A stretch of DNA of 64,000 bases from Artemisia argyi (lineage: Eukaryota; Streptophyta; Magnoliopsida; Asterales; Asteraceae), in NCBI GenBank assembly GCA_030686995.1, contig CM060704.1:171489718-171553717 (forward strand), in the 5' to 3' direction. The translations under genes were made by a program, and so were the position numbers. Of the stretch, positions 1-11,690 are shown one piece after another. How positions within the stretch are numbered: position 1 is the stretch's first letter; every line of letters begins with the position of its first letter. Below the pieces are notes generated by a model. It ran no database searches, was not told the origin of the DNA, and worked only from the letters and a program-made list of their open reading frames with translations.

Positions 1-1129
1 AGGTTTTTATAACTTTCGATTCACAGTGAATCAAATCTCACCAAAAACTTGTTTAAAACAAAAGGTATCATCGTCTTTGTGGTGTTTTCTGGCTAAAAAT
101 CAAAAAGGGTGTCGAGTGCTTATTTTTAAGCATCCGACAAATGCTCATTTCCAACTTCTTATTTTTGTTGCTTTTGTTTTGGTCTCGGATACCGGATAAG
201 CCCAAAGGCTTTAGGCCAAAGCCCATGTGGCTCGGATTTGGATTTTTTTAGTTTTCACCCGTTTAGGGTTTTAGCCGAGACCAAAATGGTCTCGGTAGTG
301 CTTGGATTTGCTTGTTCACTTTATGTTGGCTTATTTTTGGACACAAGCTTATGTCTTTGGCTTATTTCTACATATCGCGACTTATTTGACTTATTAATAA
401 GCTTTTACGCTTATTTGGGACATTGTTGTTTTCGGTGTTAACGCGACCCAGGGAAGTTCTATTTATGTGACTTGTGGCTTATTCGATTCACTAAGAAGCT
501 ATTTGAGCTTACTTGATTGTTAGTTGTCTCAATGTGAAAATGACCCAAAGGGGTGTTCGTTTTGACTTTTGGTTCGAGAGGGAAAAGCCACCCGTAAGGG
601 TGTGTTTGGTTTCGTTAAAAACAAAAGAAAACATTTAATGTATTGACTTTTGACATAATAAGAAAACGTGAAGGGTTGTTTGTTTCGAACTTATATTAAT
701 CGGCTCATTATTTTCGGCTTATGTCGTGGCTCACTTTCGATGTAGTGTTACAGGTATTGCTTATTTGGTTTTGTTTTTAGGATACAGGTCGGTTTGGAGT
801 TAATAAGCCCAACCAATGTGGTTGTTGGACTTATTGGGTTGACGTGCCCAATAAGGGCCCGATAAGCACATTGGTAAAGTTTATTAGCTCATAACTTATT
901 CTACTGATTTACTACTTGTTTTTTGACAGCTTATAGGTCTCGGCGTGAGTTTATAAGCTAACGAAGGGGTTATTGGTCTTATTGGGTTGACGAGCCCAAT
1001 AAGGGCCCAATAAGCCGTCCCAATAACTTATTAAGCTTTAACTTGATTTTGACACTTATTGGACTATTGATACTTATATTGACTTGTTTTGGGAGTTTCG
1101 GTTATATTGACTTGAACTGTAATAATTAC
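1..1129. other. Non-coding flank of TRB-A (intron-3 side)
   Basis: No coding exon was found on either strand. The sequence is rich in cttatt/aataag words and in runs around 'gcccaataagggccc'. It matches 32536-33659 almost base for base and 15845-16979 less closely. The further TRB exons expected to follow exon 3 on the minus strand are not present here. Confidence 0.7.
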
Positions 1130-3397
1130 CTCAATGAAACTAACAATAGCACTGGTGTCCGATCCATTTGGATCCTTCGCGTTGTACCTGAATAACGATG
1201 CAAGAATCTTTAATACTTCCAAAAATTGAGGTCGAACACGTTAAGCATGCGTAAACCAAACATGTAATTATATGAAACTCCTCCTCAAGAAGAGTGCAAA
1301 TAAGATGGTATTTCCATTTTCCACATGGCCTAATATAGTTCACCAGTAACAATAAAGATATTTAGATAGCGAAAGAAACGTGTAACATACTTTGAAGCGG
1401 TCTTCCCATCTAGCAAGCATTTTGAAGAATCTTCCATGATAACATCAGTAGGAACTGGATCAGCTGGAACAATCGCAACTGACGATGAACCAGGAACCTG
1501 AGAAATGGGCATAGGGGTAGCAGGAGAATCTGCACCTTTTGAAGAATCTTCCATGGTAACATCAGTAGGAACTGGATCAGCTGGAACAATTGCGACTGAC
1601 GATGAACCAGGAACCTGAGAAATGGGCATAGGGGTAGCAGGAGAATCTGCACCTTTTGGTTTTGGCGTTCGTGCCTTTTCCCTTGGACCTTGGCCATTTG
1701 CACCGACACTCATATTCCTCCATTTATCCTACAAGTAGATAACATGATCGCACAATTAATAAAGATGATATATGTGTATGAAATCATGTTCATCGTACTT
1801 TTAATTTGGTAGCCTATAAAAGTAACTGCTATCATTCGGAATAAATAAAGGTCATGACCCCAAATAAGTTATGCCAATCAATGATTTGCATTGGTACATA
1901 GAAAGCAAAAAATTAACGCAGAACGCACTTTCGACTTAACTTGTACATCAGCAACACAAACAATTTACTATCATATTAAACGTTTATGAAATCATATTCA
2001 TCGTACTCTTTCATTCGTAGCCTAGAAAGTAAAGTAACTAGGTAAACATATATCGTACTTATCTCTATTAATGATTCACGCTGGCACTGAAAAGCAACAA
2101 TAATATGAAGGGGCTTATTTTTCATAAGCCTGTAGGTCTCAAAATAAGCGAGAAAAATTGAGTTTATGAAGGGGGTGTTTGTTTAAGCTTATATGTGGGC
2201 TTATGAGCTTATTTCATTTCGGTTATAAGTCATAAACCTCAATTTTTTGGCTTATTTTGAGACTTTTGGGTTTATATAAGTTTATCATATCATAATACAC
2301 TTACACAATCCCATAAGTCTCAAAATAAACCAGAAAATTGGGGCTTATGAAATATAAAGCGAAATCACATAAGCTCATGAACATATAAGCTTAAACAAAC
2401 CCCCCCCCCCCCCCCCCCCCCCCCCCTAAGATTTTTATTTATTTATTATTATTTATTTTTTTGGCTATATGGTTTCGGCTTATTTTTCATAAGATCGAAT
2501 TTTCTGGCTTATTTTAAGACCAATGGGCTTTTATAAGCTTACTACTCATAGTAAGCTTGTATAAGCCCAAAAATCTCTAAATAAGCCGGAAAATTTGAAC
2601 TTATGAAAAATAAGGCGAAATCCAAGAAGCCCAGAAATAAGCCGAAACAAAACACCCCCTATACCTACAGTTCACCTAATGAATCAACACAAAGTAATCA
2701 ACATATATAAAAGTGAACATATTACATATAAGCTTAAACAAACACCCTCTAAGCTTATTTTTCATAAGCTCAAATTTTCCAGCTATCATAACTGCATGGG
2801 CGGTTTTGGGCCGGCGCACCATCAGCAACCGAGCCAGGCCCAACCCACTAAGGGACACTAAATTTTTTTATACCCATTATATGTACTAGGCTCAACCCAA
2901 ATAAAAATAAACCATATTAATCATTTAATCCAAAAAGTCAAAAACGAACGTGAAGGGACAAAAGGGTGAAAGACTGACCCACTTAAATATATTTTATTTT
3001 GTAGAAGTAATACTTATGTTGCAAGAATGATTTTTGTTTGTATTTTTGGCTTTTCGTACTTGATTATGATCTATGTATGTTATATATAGGGGCACTTTTT
3101 TTTTCTTCGTGCCGGGACTAATTTTTTTTTTTATGTTCTCAGCACCGCCCTATTCATAAGCCCAGAAATAAGAAGAAACAAACAGCCCCTAAACCTACAA
3201 TTCTATCAAGAGAAAGTAATAAAAAGTGAAAATATATAAAAATATACCTTGAGATCGATATTTGATCTGAAATAAAAATGAGGATGAAACTGAGGATCAT
3301 GTTGAATATCCTTCCATTTTCCGGTGCCGTGTTTTGCAACTCCGGCTCGTAATGCATCTTCTTCGTCCTCCGTCCATTTTTGCTTCGGGTTACCCAT
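1130..3397 (-). CDS. TRB-like telomere repeat-binding factor, copy A, exons 1-3 (3' part not in window)
   Basis: Telomere-repeat-binding factors are plant nuclear proteins with an N-terminal telobox Myb domain, a central H1/H5 domain and a C-terminal coiled coil. They bind telomeric and telo-box DNA. Exons on the minus strand are 3397-3248 (Myb helix region, [16 protein letters not shown] to RSNIDLK), 1728-1391 (completes the DKWRN signature, then a Ser/Pro-rich linker) and 1187-1130 (start of H1/H5, [12 protein letters not shown]). Splice sites are canonical: AAG|GT at 3248, AG|GAT at 1728, AAA|GTATGT at 1391, CAG|GTAC at 1187, GAG|GTAATT at 1130. Phases agree (150+338+58 nt). Two oddities are copy-specific: a 117-bp in-frame duplication in exon 2 and a 27-bp in-frame deletion in exon 3 removing MIYEALSTL of the H1/H5 domain. 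Later exons would lie left of position 1, if they exist. Confidence 0.85.
1423..1656 (-). repeat. 117-bp in-frame tandem duplication inside TRB-A exon 2
   Basis: Two adjacent 39-codon copies (1656-1540 and 1539-1423) encode a Ser/Pro/Ala/Val-rich linker from [11 protein letters not shown] to MEDSS. The other three TRB copies have one. The repeats differ by one residue near the end (VTMED versus VIMED), so the duplication is young and keeps the frame. Confidence 0.95.
2171..2426. mobile_element. Palindromic MITE ending in an expanded poly(C) tract
   Basis: Inverted termini: gggggtgtttgtttaagctt at the left and ttaaacaaac followed by C's at the right, with matching subterminal gcttat/ataagc words. 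The terminal C run has grown to about 27 C (2400-2426). The GGG-TGTTTG ends recall Tourist/PIF-Harbinger MITEs, but no clear 3-bp target duplication was established. It lies in TRB-A intron 1. Confidence 0.65.
2427..3190. repeat. Further MITE fragments in TRB-A intron 1
   Basis: Truncated copies of the same gcttatttttcataagctc family (about 2465-2660, 2735-2790 and 3155-3190, ending ccgaaacaaa-cacccc-like). Unrelated unique sequence lies between about 2790 and 3150. No coding content is seen. Confidence 0.6.
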
Positions 3398-3400
3398 GCC

Positions 3401-3405
<5 letters not shown>

Positions 3406-3436
<31 letters not shown>
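3406..3436. repeat. (CT)n microsatellite just upstream of the TRB-A start codon
   Basis: About 15 CT units, read as GA on the coding strand, begin 9 bp upstream of the TRB-A ATG (3397), so they sit in the 5' leader or core promoter. The tract is absent from the equivalent position of copies B and D. Confidence 0.9.
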
Positions 3437-3439
<3 letters not shown>

Positions 3440-3545
3440 TGTTTTTATTTTATTTTTTTGATAAACCCCATTCGGATGATGATGATGTTTTTGGCATGTT
3501 GTCTATTTGCCGAGTTTTGACTTCCTTTTCCTAGTGTTCTTTGAC

Positions 3546-4073
3546 TAGGGTGAGCGACCCCGGACCAGATTGACCCTAAACCATATTTCGGTCTCATCAC
3601 TGGTATACACTTTATCTCGTGTGCGGTCTTTGGCTTGGTCCGGTCTTACGTATAACCGACCATTTTGCATTCCCGAACCAGACCGACTGAAGAACTGGAC
3701 CGAGCCTAACACATTCGGTACCAGTGGCGGAACTTGAACACTTATTTTGGGAGGGCCGAATCGGAGATTTGTTTGTAAACTCAACTAAATTACATCTAAA
3801 ACCTATAATATTTACACTAGTTGCCGCAACTTTTGGTGGGGTCGGGACCCTCCCCTGCCCCTTAAAAGGTCCGCCCCTGTTCGGTACGGTCCTTGGTCTG
3901 CACTTTACCTCATGTTCGGTCCTTGCCCCGGTCTAGTCTTACGTACAACCGACCATTTTGCCTTCTCGGACCGGACCGAACCTAACACATTCAGTCCGGT
4001 TCTCGGTCTGTGGTTTTGGGATAAATCGATCTCAGTCCGGTCCGGTCCGGGTTTGACCTGATGCTCACCCCTA
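3546..4073. mobile_element. Non-autonomous hAT element
   Basis: Termini tagggtgagc and gctcaccccta are inverted repeats. The flanks are ttctttgac (left, one extra T) and ttcttgac (4074-4081), an 8-bp target duplication as expected for hAT. The interior is rich in cggtccggtc words and has no open frame. Single copy here, but paired in units B and D. Confidence 0.85.
3722..3879. mobile_element. 158-bp hAT MITE nested in the hAT element
   Basis: Starts CAGTGGCGGA and ends TCCGCCCCTG, the classic hAT terminal pattern. It is flanked on both sides by a perfect 8-bp duplication, ttcggtac (3714-3721 and 3880-3887). The corresponding elements in units B and D are uninterrupted. Confidence 0.95.
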
Positions 4074-4081
4074 TTCTTGAC

Positions 4082-4859
4082 TATTATTTAGAGCACAAGG
4101 TGTTGTTAGTGTCGTCGGATTGGTGTTATAGAAAAAATGGTGACAGTTTAGCAACTTTTCTCATGACACCAAAATTGATCAAAATGCCAAAACACCCCTA
4201 TCTCATATCATATCAAGTGGAGTCGTTGTACAAAAAGTGTCATCGTGGTGAAAAAAAGAGAAAAAGACCAGAGAAAGAAAAAGAAATTTACTGGATCATT
4301 TGGGCTAGTCGTGAGGGTGCAGGACGGGAAACGCGAACGACGGTGTGCATGTGGCGTCGTCTGGTGGCGTTAAGCAGGAATGCGCCAGCGAAAACGCTGA
4401 GGTACCCACTGCTCTTACACTATGTTCTAAAGTCTCATTTATTGAAGAAACTAAAGAAAATGAACTGAGCAAAAAAGACTGTGTTTTCAAATATCAGTTA
4501 AGGAAAATGATTGAAAAAGGTGATTTTATATATTTTGAAGTAAAATGTTTCCTCTAAAAATAATTTAAAATGTTTACTTTTAGTTGCTTTACTTTTTCTT
4601 TATTAAAAAACCTTAAGAACTGAACATTAGCAGGTTGTGATAATATAATCGCGGTTAAATTTAACATGATTTGTAGATTTTTAATTAAAGCTAATGATTT
4701 TAAATTGTGATTTGGAATTGATAGAGATAAATCACAATTTAGACTTGATACGGATATTTTGCTATGTTGTGATTATATCTTTTTTAGAAGGGGTGATACT
4801 TTTGTCGTGGTTAAATCTAATACTTGTGAATCTCGAATAAAAGCTTATGAGTTTCAAAT
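4082..4859. other. Array backbone, non-coding
   Basis: Shared with 19793-20230 plus 21346-21700 of unit B and with 36571-37570 of unit D. The open frames here are not conserved between copies, so I call no gene. It contains the first of several degenerate repeats of the type 'gtcgtggttaaatctnatac'. Confidence 0.6.
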
Positions 4860-5238
4860 TGTTATAAACCTGAAAACTAGAATGCGGAATAGACTTGTTT
4901 TGAATGTACGATAAACATACACAAGATGTAGAACACGACAGAAAGTAATGCACGAGCAGAAGAATAACCCTAACCAAACGATTAGTTATTGAAAAGAATG
5001 AACGTACAATGACCCCTCTCCCCTCACCTCTTTATTGTAGAGATGAGAGGGGAAGAAAACCGATCCTAAAAGAGTTGTAGTTGGCAGCTACAAAGGAGAA
5101 AACCAAGGAACCGAATGAATGGATTTGATAACTCAGTTTATGCATTATATAATGCATTAACCGACTTAAAATCCTACTTAAACAAAAGTTCCACTTAACC
5201 CCCTAAAGAATATAATATGTATACTAATATATATAACA
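4860..5238 (-). mobile_element. 3' LTR of a Ty1/Copia element
   Basis: On the minus strand the LTR runs TGTTATATATATTAG ... GGTTTATAACA with TG/CA ends and inverted terminal bases (TGTTAT/ATAACA). A polypurine tract (minus-strand ctaaggtggaaat) lies directly outside at 5239-5252, marking the 5' edge of the 3' LTR. It cuts into backbone that is continuous in unit D. The 5' LTR is gone. Confidence 0.8.
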
Positions 5239-7860
5239 ATTTCCACCTTAGTATCATATTAGAAATATTCGACACGCAGCAGCTTCAACTAGAGCTGGAA
5301 CCTCGAACTGGGGACCGCCTTCGTCAAGGCTCAAGTAGCAATACCTGCTACTAACCTTAGTTCAACTCTTGAGTCTCTTGTGAGTCCCTTTAGCCAAATA
5401 GCCTCCTTTGCAGCCTTCGTAAGTGTCATATACGCCGCTTCAGTTGTTGACAAATCCTCCATGTGCAGCATCACAGCTTCCCAGCTTCCTGCACATCCTT
5501 ATATCATAAACCCGTACCTTGTGATTGATATACCCATGACAGTGATCGATCTACCCATAGCGTAGTCAAAATCCACAAAAAACATGTACGTCTGTCTGTT
5601 ATCCACGATCGGACCCATCCAACATACCCACATCTACAGATGCTATGTCAGGTCTCGTGCAGACCTTCTGATACTCCCGGCTTCCAACCACATATGTATA
5701 TGACCACCTACCATTCTTTTCCGAGCCATGATATAGAGGCCTAATAAACATGCCTAATTGGTGGACCTAATGCTTTAAATGCTTGTACAGTTCATAACTG
5801 TACAAGCATTTAAAGCATTAGGTCCACCAATTAGGCATGTTTATTAGGTCCACCAAACATTTCCCTTCTTTTCCACATCACAGTCCCCTGATAGACTACC
5901 CTCCATCGACAGTATGGAGTGTCCCTCCAACAAAGTCTGTACCAACTTCCTGTTGTGAACCCTGGATTGTGACCCCCTCAGAGTATTACCACTCTGATCC
6001 TTGATGATCTCCATACCAAGTATATTTTCTTTTGCTTTATCCAGCAAACCCTTTGTATCCCAGATCTCAGCCTTGCATCCGCAAGAAAAAACCATACAAT
6101 CTATATAGAGAAATAGATGTATGAAAATACCTGGTGTATACTCACAGTAATAGTCGTCGATGTCGTCACTGCTTTTCCTGCAACTGTTGCTGAGCACATA
6201 CACACATGACCGAGTATCCATATCTTCTTTCAATCCAGTCTTCCACTTGGAAATCACCTCACAAGTAACAATATCATTGAAAGTCAATGACTCATGTGTA
6301 TATATCTTTTCCACTGCAACAATTGCAAAAGCATCCTCATTACTGTTTTCTCTATACATGTATAGTTCCCGTGCTATGTGTTGCTCCCTATCATGTGCTA
6401 AATGATAGTCTATCAAATTCTGAGTTTGTACTTCCTGTGAACCAGCTACCTGACCGACATTCGCCTGAGGTTCCACCTCAAATGTATGATCCCCAAGCGG
6501 TTCCACCTTAAACTCAACACCCTGCAACACATGCACTGAACGTGTACCTACACCAGAACCAATGAAAGTTTCTTATATTCCCAACTCTCATTGAAACCCA
6601 TATTCCTGTAAAGCACTCCCTTTGAAGTAACGTCATCTAACCTCCAAAGCTGATAACCCACCATACCTTCACGGTATCCCAGGAATATGCACTTGACCTT
6701 AACTGGTTCAAGCATCCCTTGCTTATTACTAGCAAGCCAACAGAAAAACCCTAACATATCTATAGGAGTCTTGAATCCAATCGCTGATGATGGTGACCTA
6801 TTCACTAGATATGTAGACCCGGTTGTATCCTCTGCCCATAAAACTTTGGACAGACCAGACTGAATCAGAAAACAACGTAACTTAGCCAAGAGTGTCACAT
6901 TCGTCTTCTTAACCAACCCATTCTGCTGATGTATCGTTGCAACACCCAAATGTTTGGTGACCCCACTCTTCATACATTGTTGTGTAGACCTCTGATTACA
7001 AGAATCAAGAACATTGCCTGTCTTGATCTTCCTCCCAGTTTGAGATTCTCATAACTGCTTCCTACCCTTCAATGTCTTCCCGGTCACTGCCTGACCGTAC
7101 AGGGTATATAGGCAATTAGCCTTCCTTGTTCCTGATTAAACCACCAGTGAACCCTTTATAACCTTGATCTTGCCCGACTACATCTTTACGGTAAAACCCT
7201 ATTTTTCAAGAGTACCCAACGATATCAAGTTTCGCCTTAATTCCGGAACATACCTGACGTTATCTAAAACAAAACTTGACCCATCCCTCATTTGTACTTG
7301 AACCTTACCCGTCCCTCGTACACGACATTCCCTGCCATCACCCAGCAGTACATTACCACCGTCATACTCCATAAAATCAAACAAGTAATCTCTCCTGTAT
7401 GTCATATGGTATGAGCCCCCTGAATCCATGATCTAGTCCAACAGTTGTTCAACACTCATAGCCATCATAACATCAGCACTGTCATACCCATCAGCTCCAG
7501 AACCGGATACCTGATCTTCATTCCTGACAAAACCTTGAGATTTATTGTGATTATACCTAGGACAATCTCTCTTCAAATGCTCCTCGGACTGACATATATA
7601 ACACTTGAGTCTGCTGCTTCTTCCCTGTGACTTTGACCACGCACTACCTTTACCTTGCTGCATATCACTTTGATCAGATTTCCCCCTCAGAACAATCCTT
7701 CACCACCATCAACCTTTGCTTCCGTCATCTTCTGAAGTTCCCTAGAATTAAGTGTCGCGAGCACGTCTTCTAGCTTTAAAGTATCCTGACCATACAGCAA
7801 AGTATCCATGAAAATATCGTAAGACGATGGTAAAGATGTGAGTAATAATAATGCCTGATC
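5239..7860 (-). pseudogene. Decayed Ty1/Copia gag-pol
   Basis: Minus-strand remnants in normal Copia order. Gag with LLTSLPSSYDIF and NSRELQKMTEA (7860-7680). A CCHC zinc knuckle CYICQSEEHLKRDC (7663-7433). A protease/pre-integrase part with the DSG active-site motif and SYHMT (7429-7199). The integrase C-terminal part (6973-6548). Reverse transcriptase (6536-5844), in which the YVDD-type catalytic box reads YIDC. RNase H with TTEAAYMTLTKAAKEAIWLK (about 5490-5300). Between 7199 and 6973 there is no room for the integrase zinc finger and catalytic core, so that block is deleted. Several frames and stops break the polyprotein. The gag start resumes at 11690-11652 beyond an inserted solo LTR. 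Confidence 0.9.
5740..5848. repeat. Perfect 51-bp inverted repeat with 7-base loop
   Basis: Left arm 5740-5790 ends gcttgtacag; the loop is ttcataa; the right arm 5798-5848 begins ctgtacaagc. Arms read as exact reverse complements across 51 bases. It lies between the RT and RNase H remnants of the Copia element. Confidence 0.95.
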
Positions 7861-9103
7861 TGTAACACCCCGAAAATCGAACTGAAGCAGCGGAAGTCTA
7901 ATCGGGGTATTACTTCATAGAAACATTGCCATAATCATAGAAAACGACATAAAAGAGTCGTTTTGAGAAACTTTGTTATCATTCATCAACATAAAATCAG
8001 AGTAGCCACAACGGGTTCAATAAGTTTAGAAATACATAAAGAAAAAGGTCTTGAATAAAAGTGAATGATAACATTTTTAAGTGAAATCCAAAGGGTGCCC
8101 TGATCCACTCCGTGCCATAGATGCTAATTAGTTACCTGAGATAAAACATGCTAAAAGGGTCAACACAAAGGTTGAGTGAATCCACAGTGTTTAAATTGTA
8201 ATAGTTTGAACACAAGTCAAATAGTTGTAAAATAGTAACATCGTAACGTAAGATATTGCACTAAGCCTCATGACACGCAAACCTTAACACTGTTATGCTG
8301 CCATAAGAGATATATAAAATCTTATGGGATAAAAGCCTACACATAATAATATGATGCAGGTAATAGGGCCCTCGGGTAATTAGGAGTTTGCCAGTTCCTA
8401 AGTTATTCGAATATAGTGCATTCGGTTACCATTCCAGGCTAACTTCAAATGGGGCGTCAACTGCCAATAGATCTATTCACTATATTCGGGTTCACTCACA
8501 AGTGATTAATGGTTCATGATATGAGGGACTTTTGGCAAAAGCGGTAACTTAGGCAATATCAATCAGGATAGCATACAGAAAAATACTTGTGTTCAGATTT
8601 ATAGCATGTATCTCCCCATGGGATTTGAAAACATAGTAAAAAGTGGGACTATGAACTCACCTCAACAATAGTAGCAGGAATGTAATAGAGTCAAATGGTA
8701 AGTGGTAGCTCCGACGCGTGACCTAGATTAGTATGGCATAATTTAGTTCACAATACTTGTTTAAGACTCGATGAAACGTAAATAATTTTAGGTGTTTTCA
8801 AAAAGCTTTTGTTATTGTTGCTTGTGTGGCAGCATTACTAAGTTTGAAAATAGTTTTTGTAAATATTGGCTCTTGGAAGTGCTTACGTAACGAGAACGAA
8901 TAGGATTTCTAGTTTGACGATAACTGAGAGACGAAGTACGGAAGGAAATGAATATTAGACGTTGTCGGAAAATGGGAATAGTGTTGTTAAAAAGTTTGTA
9001 TGTATATATTTAAATGTTTATAAGTTTATAATAAAAAGTGTGTAAGTAAATGTTTTTAAGTAAAAGTTTTATATAAAGTATTTGTATTTGAAATAAAATA
9101 AAG

Positions 9104-9105
<2 letters not shown>

Positions 9106-9175
<70 letters not shown>
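9106..9175. repeat. (AT)n microsatellite
   Basis: About 35 TA units inside the solo LTR. Confidence 0.98.
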
Positions 9176-9179
<4 letters not shown>

Positions 9180-11177
9180 CTTAAATAAGTTTGTACATGC
9201 CATGATTTCTATATTGATAAACTATAAGCCGTTATTATTTTTTTATGAGTTTAGTTTATACGTCAAAGATCATTTACTTTTGAAATCTTTTGGTTTTTAG
9301 TTATAAGTCTTGTCCTAAAATTTATGTCTTAAATTTTATATCTATATTGTTAGTTATGTAGGTTTAATAAGTCGAAAAGTATATACATTTATTTTTGGTC
9401 TAGACAGGTTTGTCTAATTGTGTTTCAAGTGAGTTGGAATTTATACTTCTCAAGTCATAACTAATTATAGATTTTGTAATTTGCGTAGTACGGGTTTCAT
9501 TTGTGACGAGGCGAGACGAGACGAAAGGAAGTCGAGGCACGAATCGAGTTGACAATATGGTACAACAGATATGGTACGACAGAAAAAAACGAACATGGCC
9601 TAATTCATTTAAGTGGGCCTCGGCCCAGTTTCAATTTATCAATGAATCTTAAGACTCTAGTGGGCTTGGCCCAACTATGCGACGCATGACAAGCATGAAC
9701 TTAACATTCCTACATTTGATAGCAGTTTGTGATGTTTTGATACAACATAAGTAAAAATAACCAAACGTTGGTTGTGCTTCTTTTGTTCCTACCAAGTGGT
9801 TTTTCCAAATAGACTCGACAAGGAAAATGACTAAGACTTGTTAACCCGCAACGAGTGTCTAATACGCCATGTGGAGCTAATCAATTTGACTCAACAAATG
9901 GAGAAATAATCGGCCTGTGCCGAGGCCTTTGGTGACCTTAACAAAAGACTCTTAGTATCTTCTTTCGACTTAACTTTAACGACACCAAAACCATGCTAAC
10001 CAATATGATTAGCCAAACCATTTAATAGTACTAGTTGGAAGTTTTGAAATCTTTATAGCAACATGAGCAAATTCAAAACACCTTATATTTACCCACTGTT
10101 GGGTTCGACCAGAAAGGAAAACACAACTAATTCATGACTAACTCAAAACTGAAATTATCAACACCTCTCAGTGGTTCGACTCAAACAATTTCATACGCGA
10201 CTTATAGATTTTAGACAAGTTTTACTCTAAACCAAATAAGCCAAGATCTTAATAAGCCATTAGCCATATCACGAACAATCAAACGAGTATAACCAAACGG
10301 AAGACAAACAAAATAACACTTCCGATACCGAGCCAAAACAGAATTTGGGTTTTGTCTGTAACAGAACGCGAGATTTGCACGAGTTTAACGCTAATGAGTA
10401 AGCCAAAAACATATACCTTGCAAGTTGTTATTCTGGTTTTTAGTCCAGGTTTAGCCACACAAACTTAATAACATCGTGACTACATCAAAACTATTAATTT
10501 GATTCATAACAGTAAAACAATGAGAAATATAGATCACAACTAATTAACCCATATCAAGATTACATAAACCAAACTAATTAACATAGTCACAGTCTTTCAA
10601 ATTGAAAGGAAAGAAAAAGAAACAGGAGAAATGGGTTACCGATTACAGGGAAGAACAAAAACAAACAAGGCTCGATTCTGATCCCACAAGCGATCCACAC
10701 ACCCTTGAATCTTCAGGAATGTCTCTCTCAAAGACTACTAGTGTTTTGGTTGTGAAAGTGGTATGATGTGTGGAAAGCCCATGGGGATCGAGCGGTTCAA
10801 ATAGAGATAATACAAGGGGGTTTTGATTCCTCCTTCCTTCCCACCAGTCGACCTTGTAGCCAAAAGAGGTATTGCATACTCACCATCTAGTCACACTTTG
10901 GCTTGTGGTGTTGACCTCCAGTATGTAGACAAGGAAACGGTTTCCCCCCCTTAGGCGCTTGAGGACCAACTGAAATGGTTCAGACTTGGCATCATTAGGA
11001 GCGTAGTAGTAGAGCGAGAGACAAGGAAGTGGGTTGTGGGGATCGGTTGAGCCATGGGAGCAGGTGTGGCAGATATGGCGTGAGAGAGAGAGAATGTTGA
11101 GGAAAATGATAAAAAAGATGGGGATAAGGGGGTCGGTTGGTGGGGATAGGTACAAGGACAATTTTTGTTATCTTTTT

Positions 11178-11179
<2 letters not shown>

Positions 11180-11241
<62 letters not shown>
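11180..11241. repeat. (ATT)n microsatellite
   Basis: About 20 ATT units inside the solo LTR. Confidence 0.98.
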
Positions 11242-11244
<3 letters not shown>

Positions 11245-11651
11245 GTATGTAAGTATATAAATTTGACTTTGTTTTATTAATTTTAGATAATTGTGTAGTA
11301 ATTAAGGTGTAGAAAATAAAGGTGAGTGTTTAAAGAAAGGTGAGGTGCGGGATACTATTTGATATTCGTAATACTCGAGGGGAAATTAAACGAGTCTCGG
11401 GTTTTATTGAATCCCGGTATTTATTTATACCTATGCCATACTATCACAGTGTCGGTATGCGTGCAGTTTTAGTAAAGGTGGAATGTGAGTTCGCCATAAT
11501 ATTTGTTTGACAACATTCGTCATTGCTTTATAGTACAATGAAAGCAAAAATTTAAAGAGGAGAATAAGTGAAACAAGTGAATGGTCTCATTAAATAATAA
11601 ATTTTTCAGTCTTACAGGAAATAAATAACTTGAAATTTTCGTGTTATTACA

Positions 11652-11690
11652 TGATCCTCATCCGATATAGCAGCATCTATAGCCGCTAAG
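11652..11690 (-). pseudogene. Continuation of Copia gag beyond the solo LTR
   Basis: Minus-strand codons read AIDAAISDEDQ and join in frame to the gag at 7860 once the solo LTR and one TSD copy are removed. At 11690/11691 the Copia ends abruptly against array backbone (tccagaaaaa...), so the upstream part of gag and the 5' LTR were deleted. Confidence 0.85.

Larger units (their letters stand above)
7861..11651 (-). mobile_element. Solo long LTR (3.79 kb) inserted in the Copia gag
   Basis: Begins TGTAACACCCCG and ends GTGTTATTACA. It is flanked by a 5-bp duplication, tgatc (7856-7860 and 11652-11656). Gag reads on across the joined flanks (AAISDEDQALLLLTS), confirming the ends. No protein domain, primer-binding site or second LTR was found inside, so a solo LTR is the simplest reading. 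Related LTR sequence occurs at 58080-58860, 59640-59791 and 61887 onward, where a primer-binding site fixes the orientation. Long LTRs of this type are usual in chromovirus Gypsy lineages such as Tekay; that lineage call is inference. Confidence 0.85.

Noticed and set aside
238..441. 67-codon frame repeated identically at 32775-32978
   Set aside because: The identity reflects recent unit duplication; the frame is broken in units B and C and has no recognisable domain.
4061..4468. 135-codon frame downstream of the unit A hAT element
   Set aside because: Not open in units B and D; composition is that of the non-coding backbone.
11034..11252. Frames around the (ATT)n tract encoding poly-Ile
   Set aside because: Microsatellite translation inside a solo LTR.
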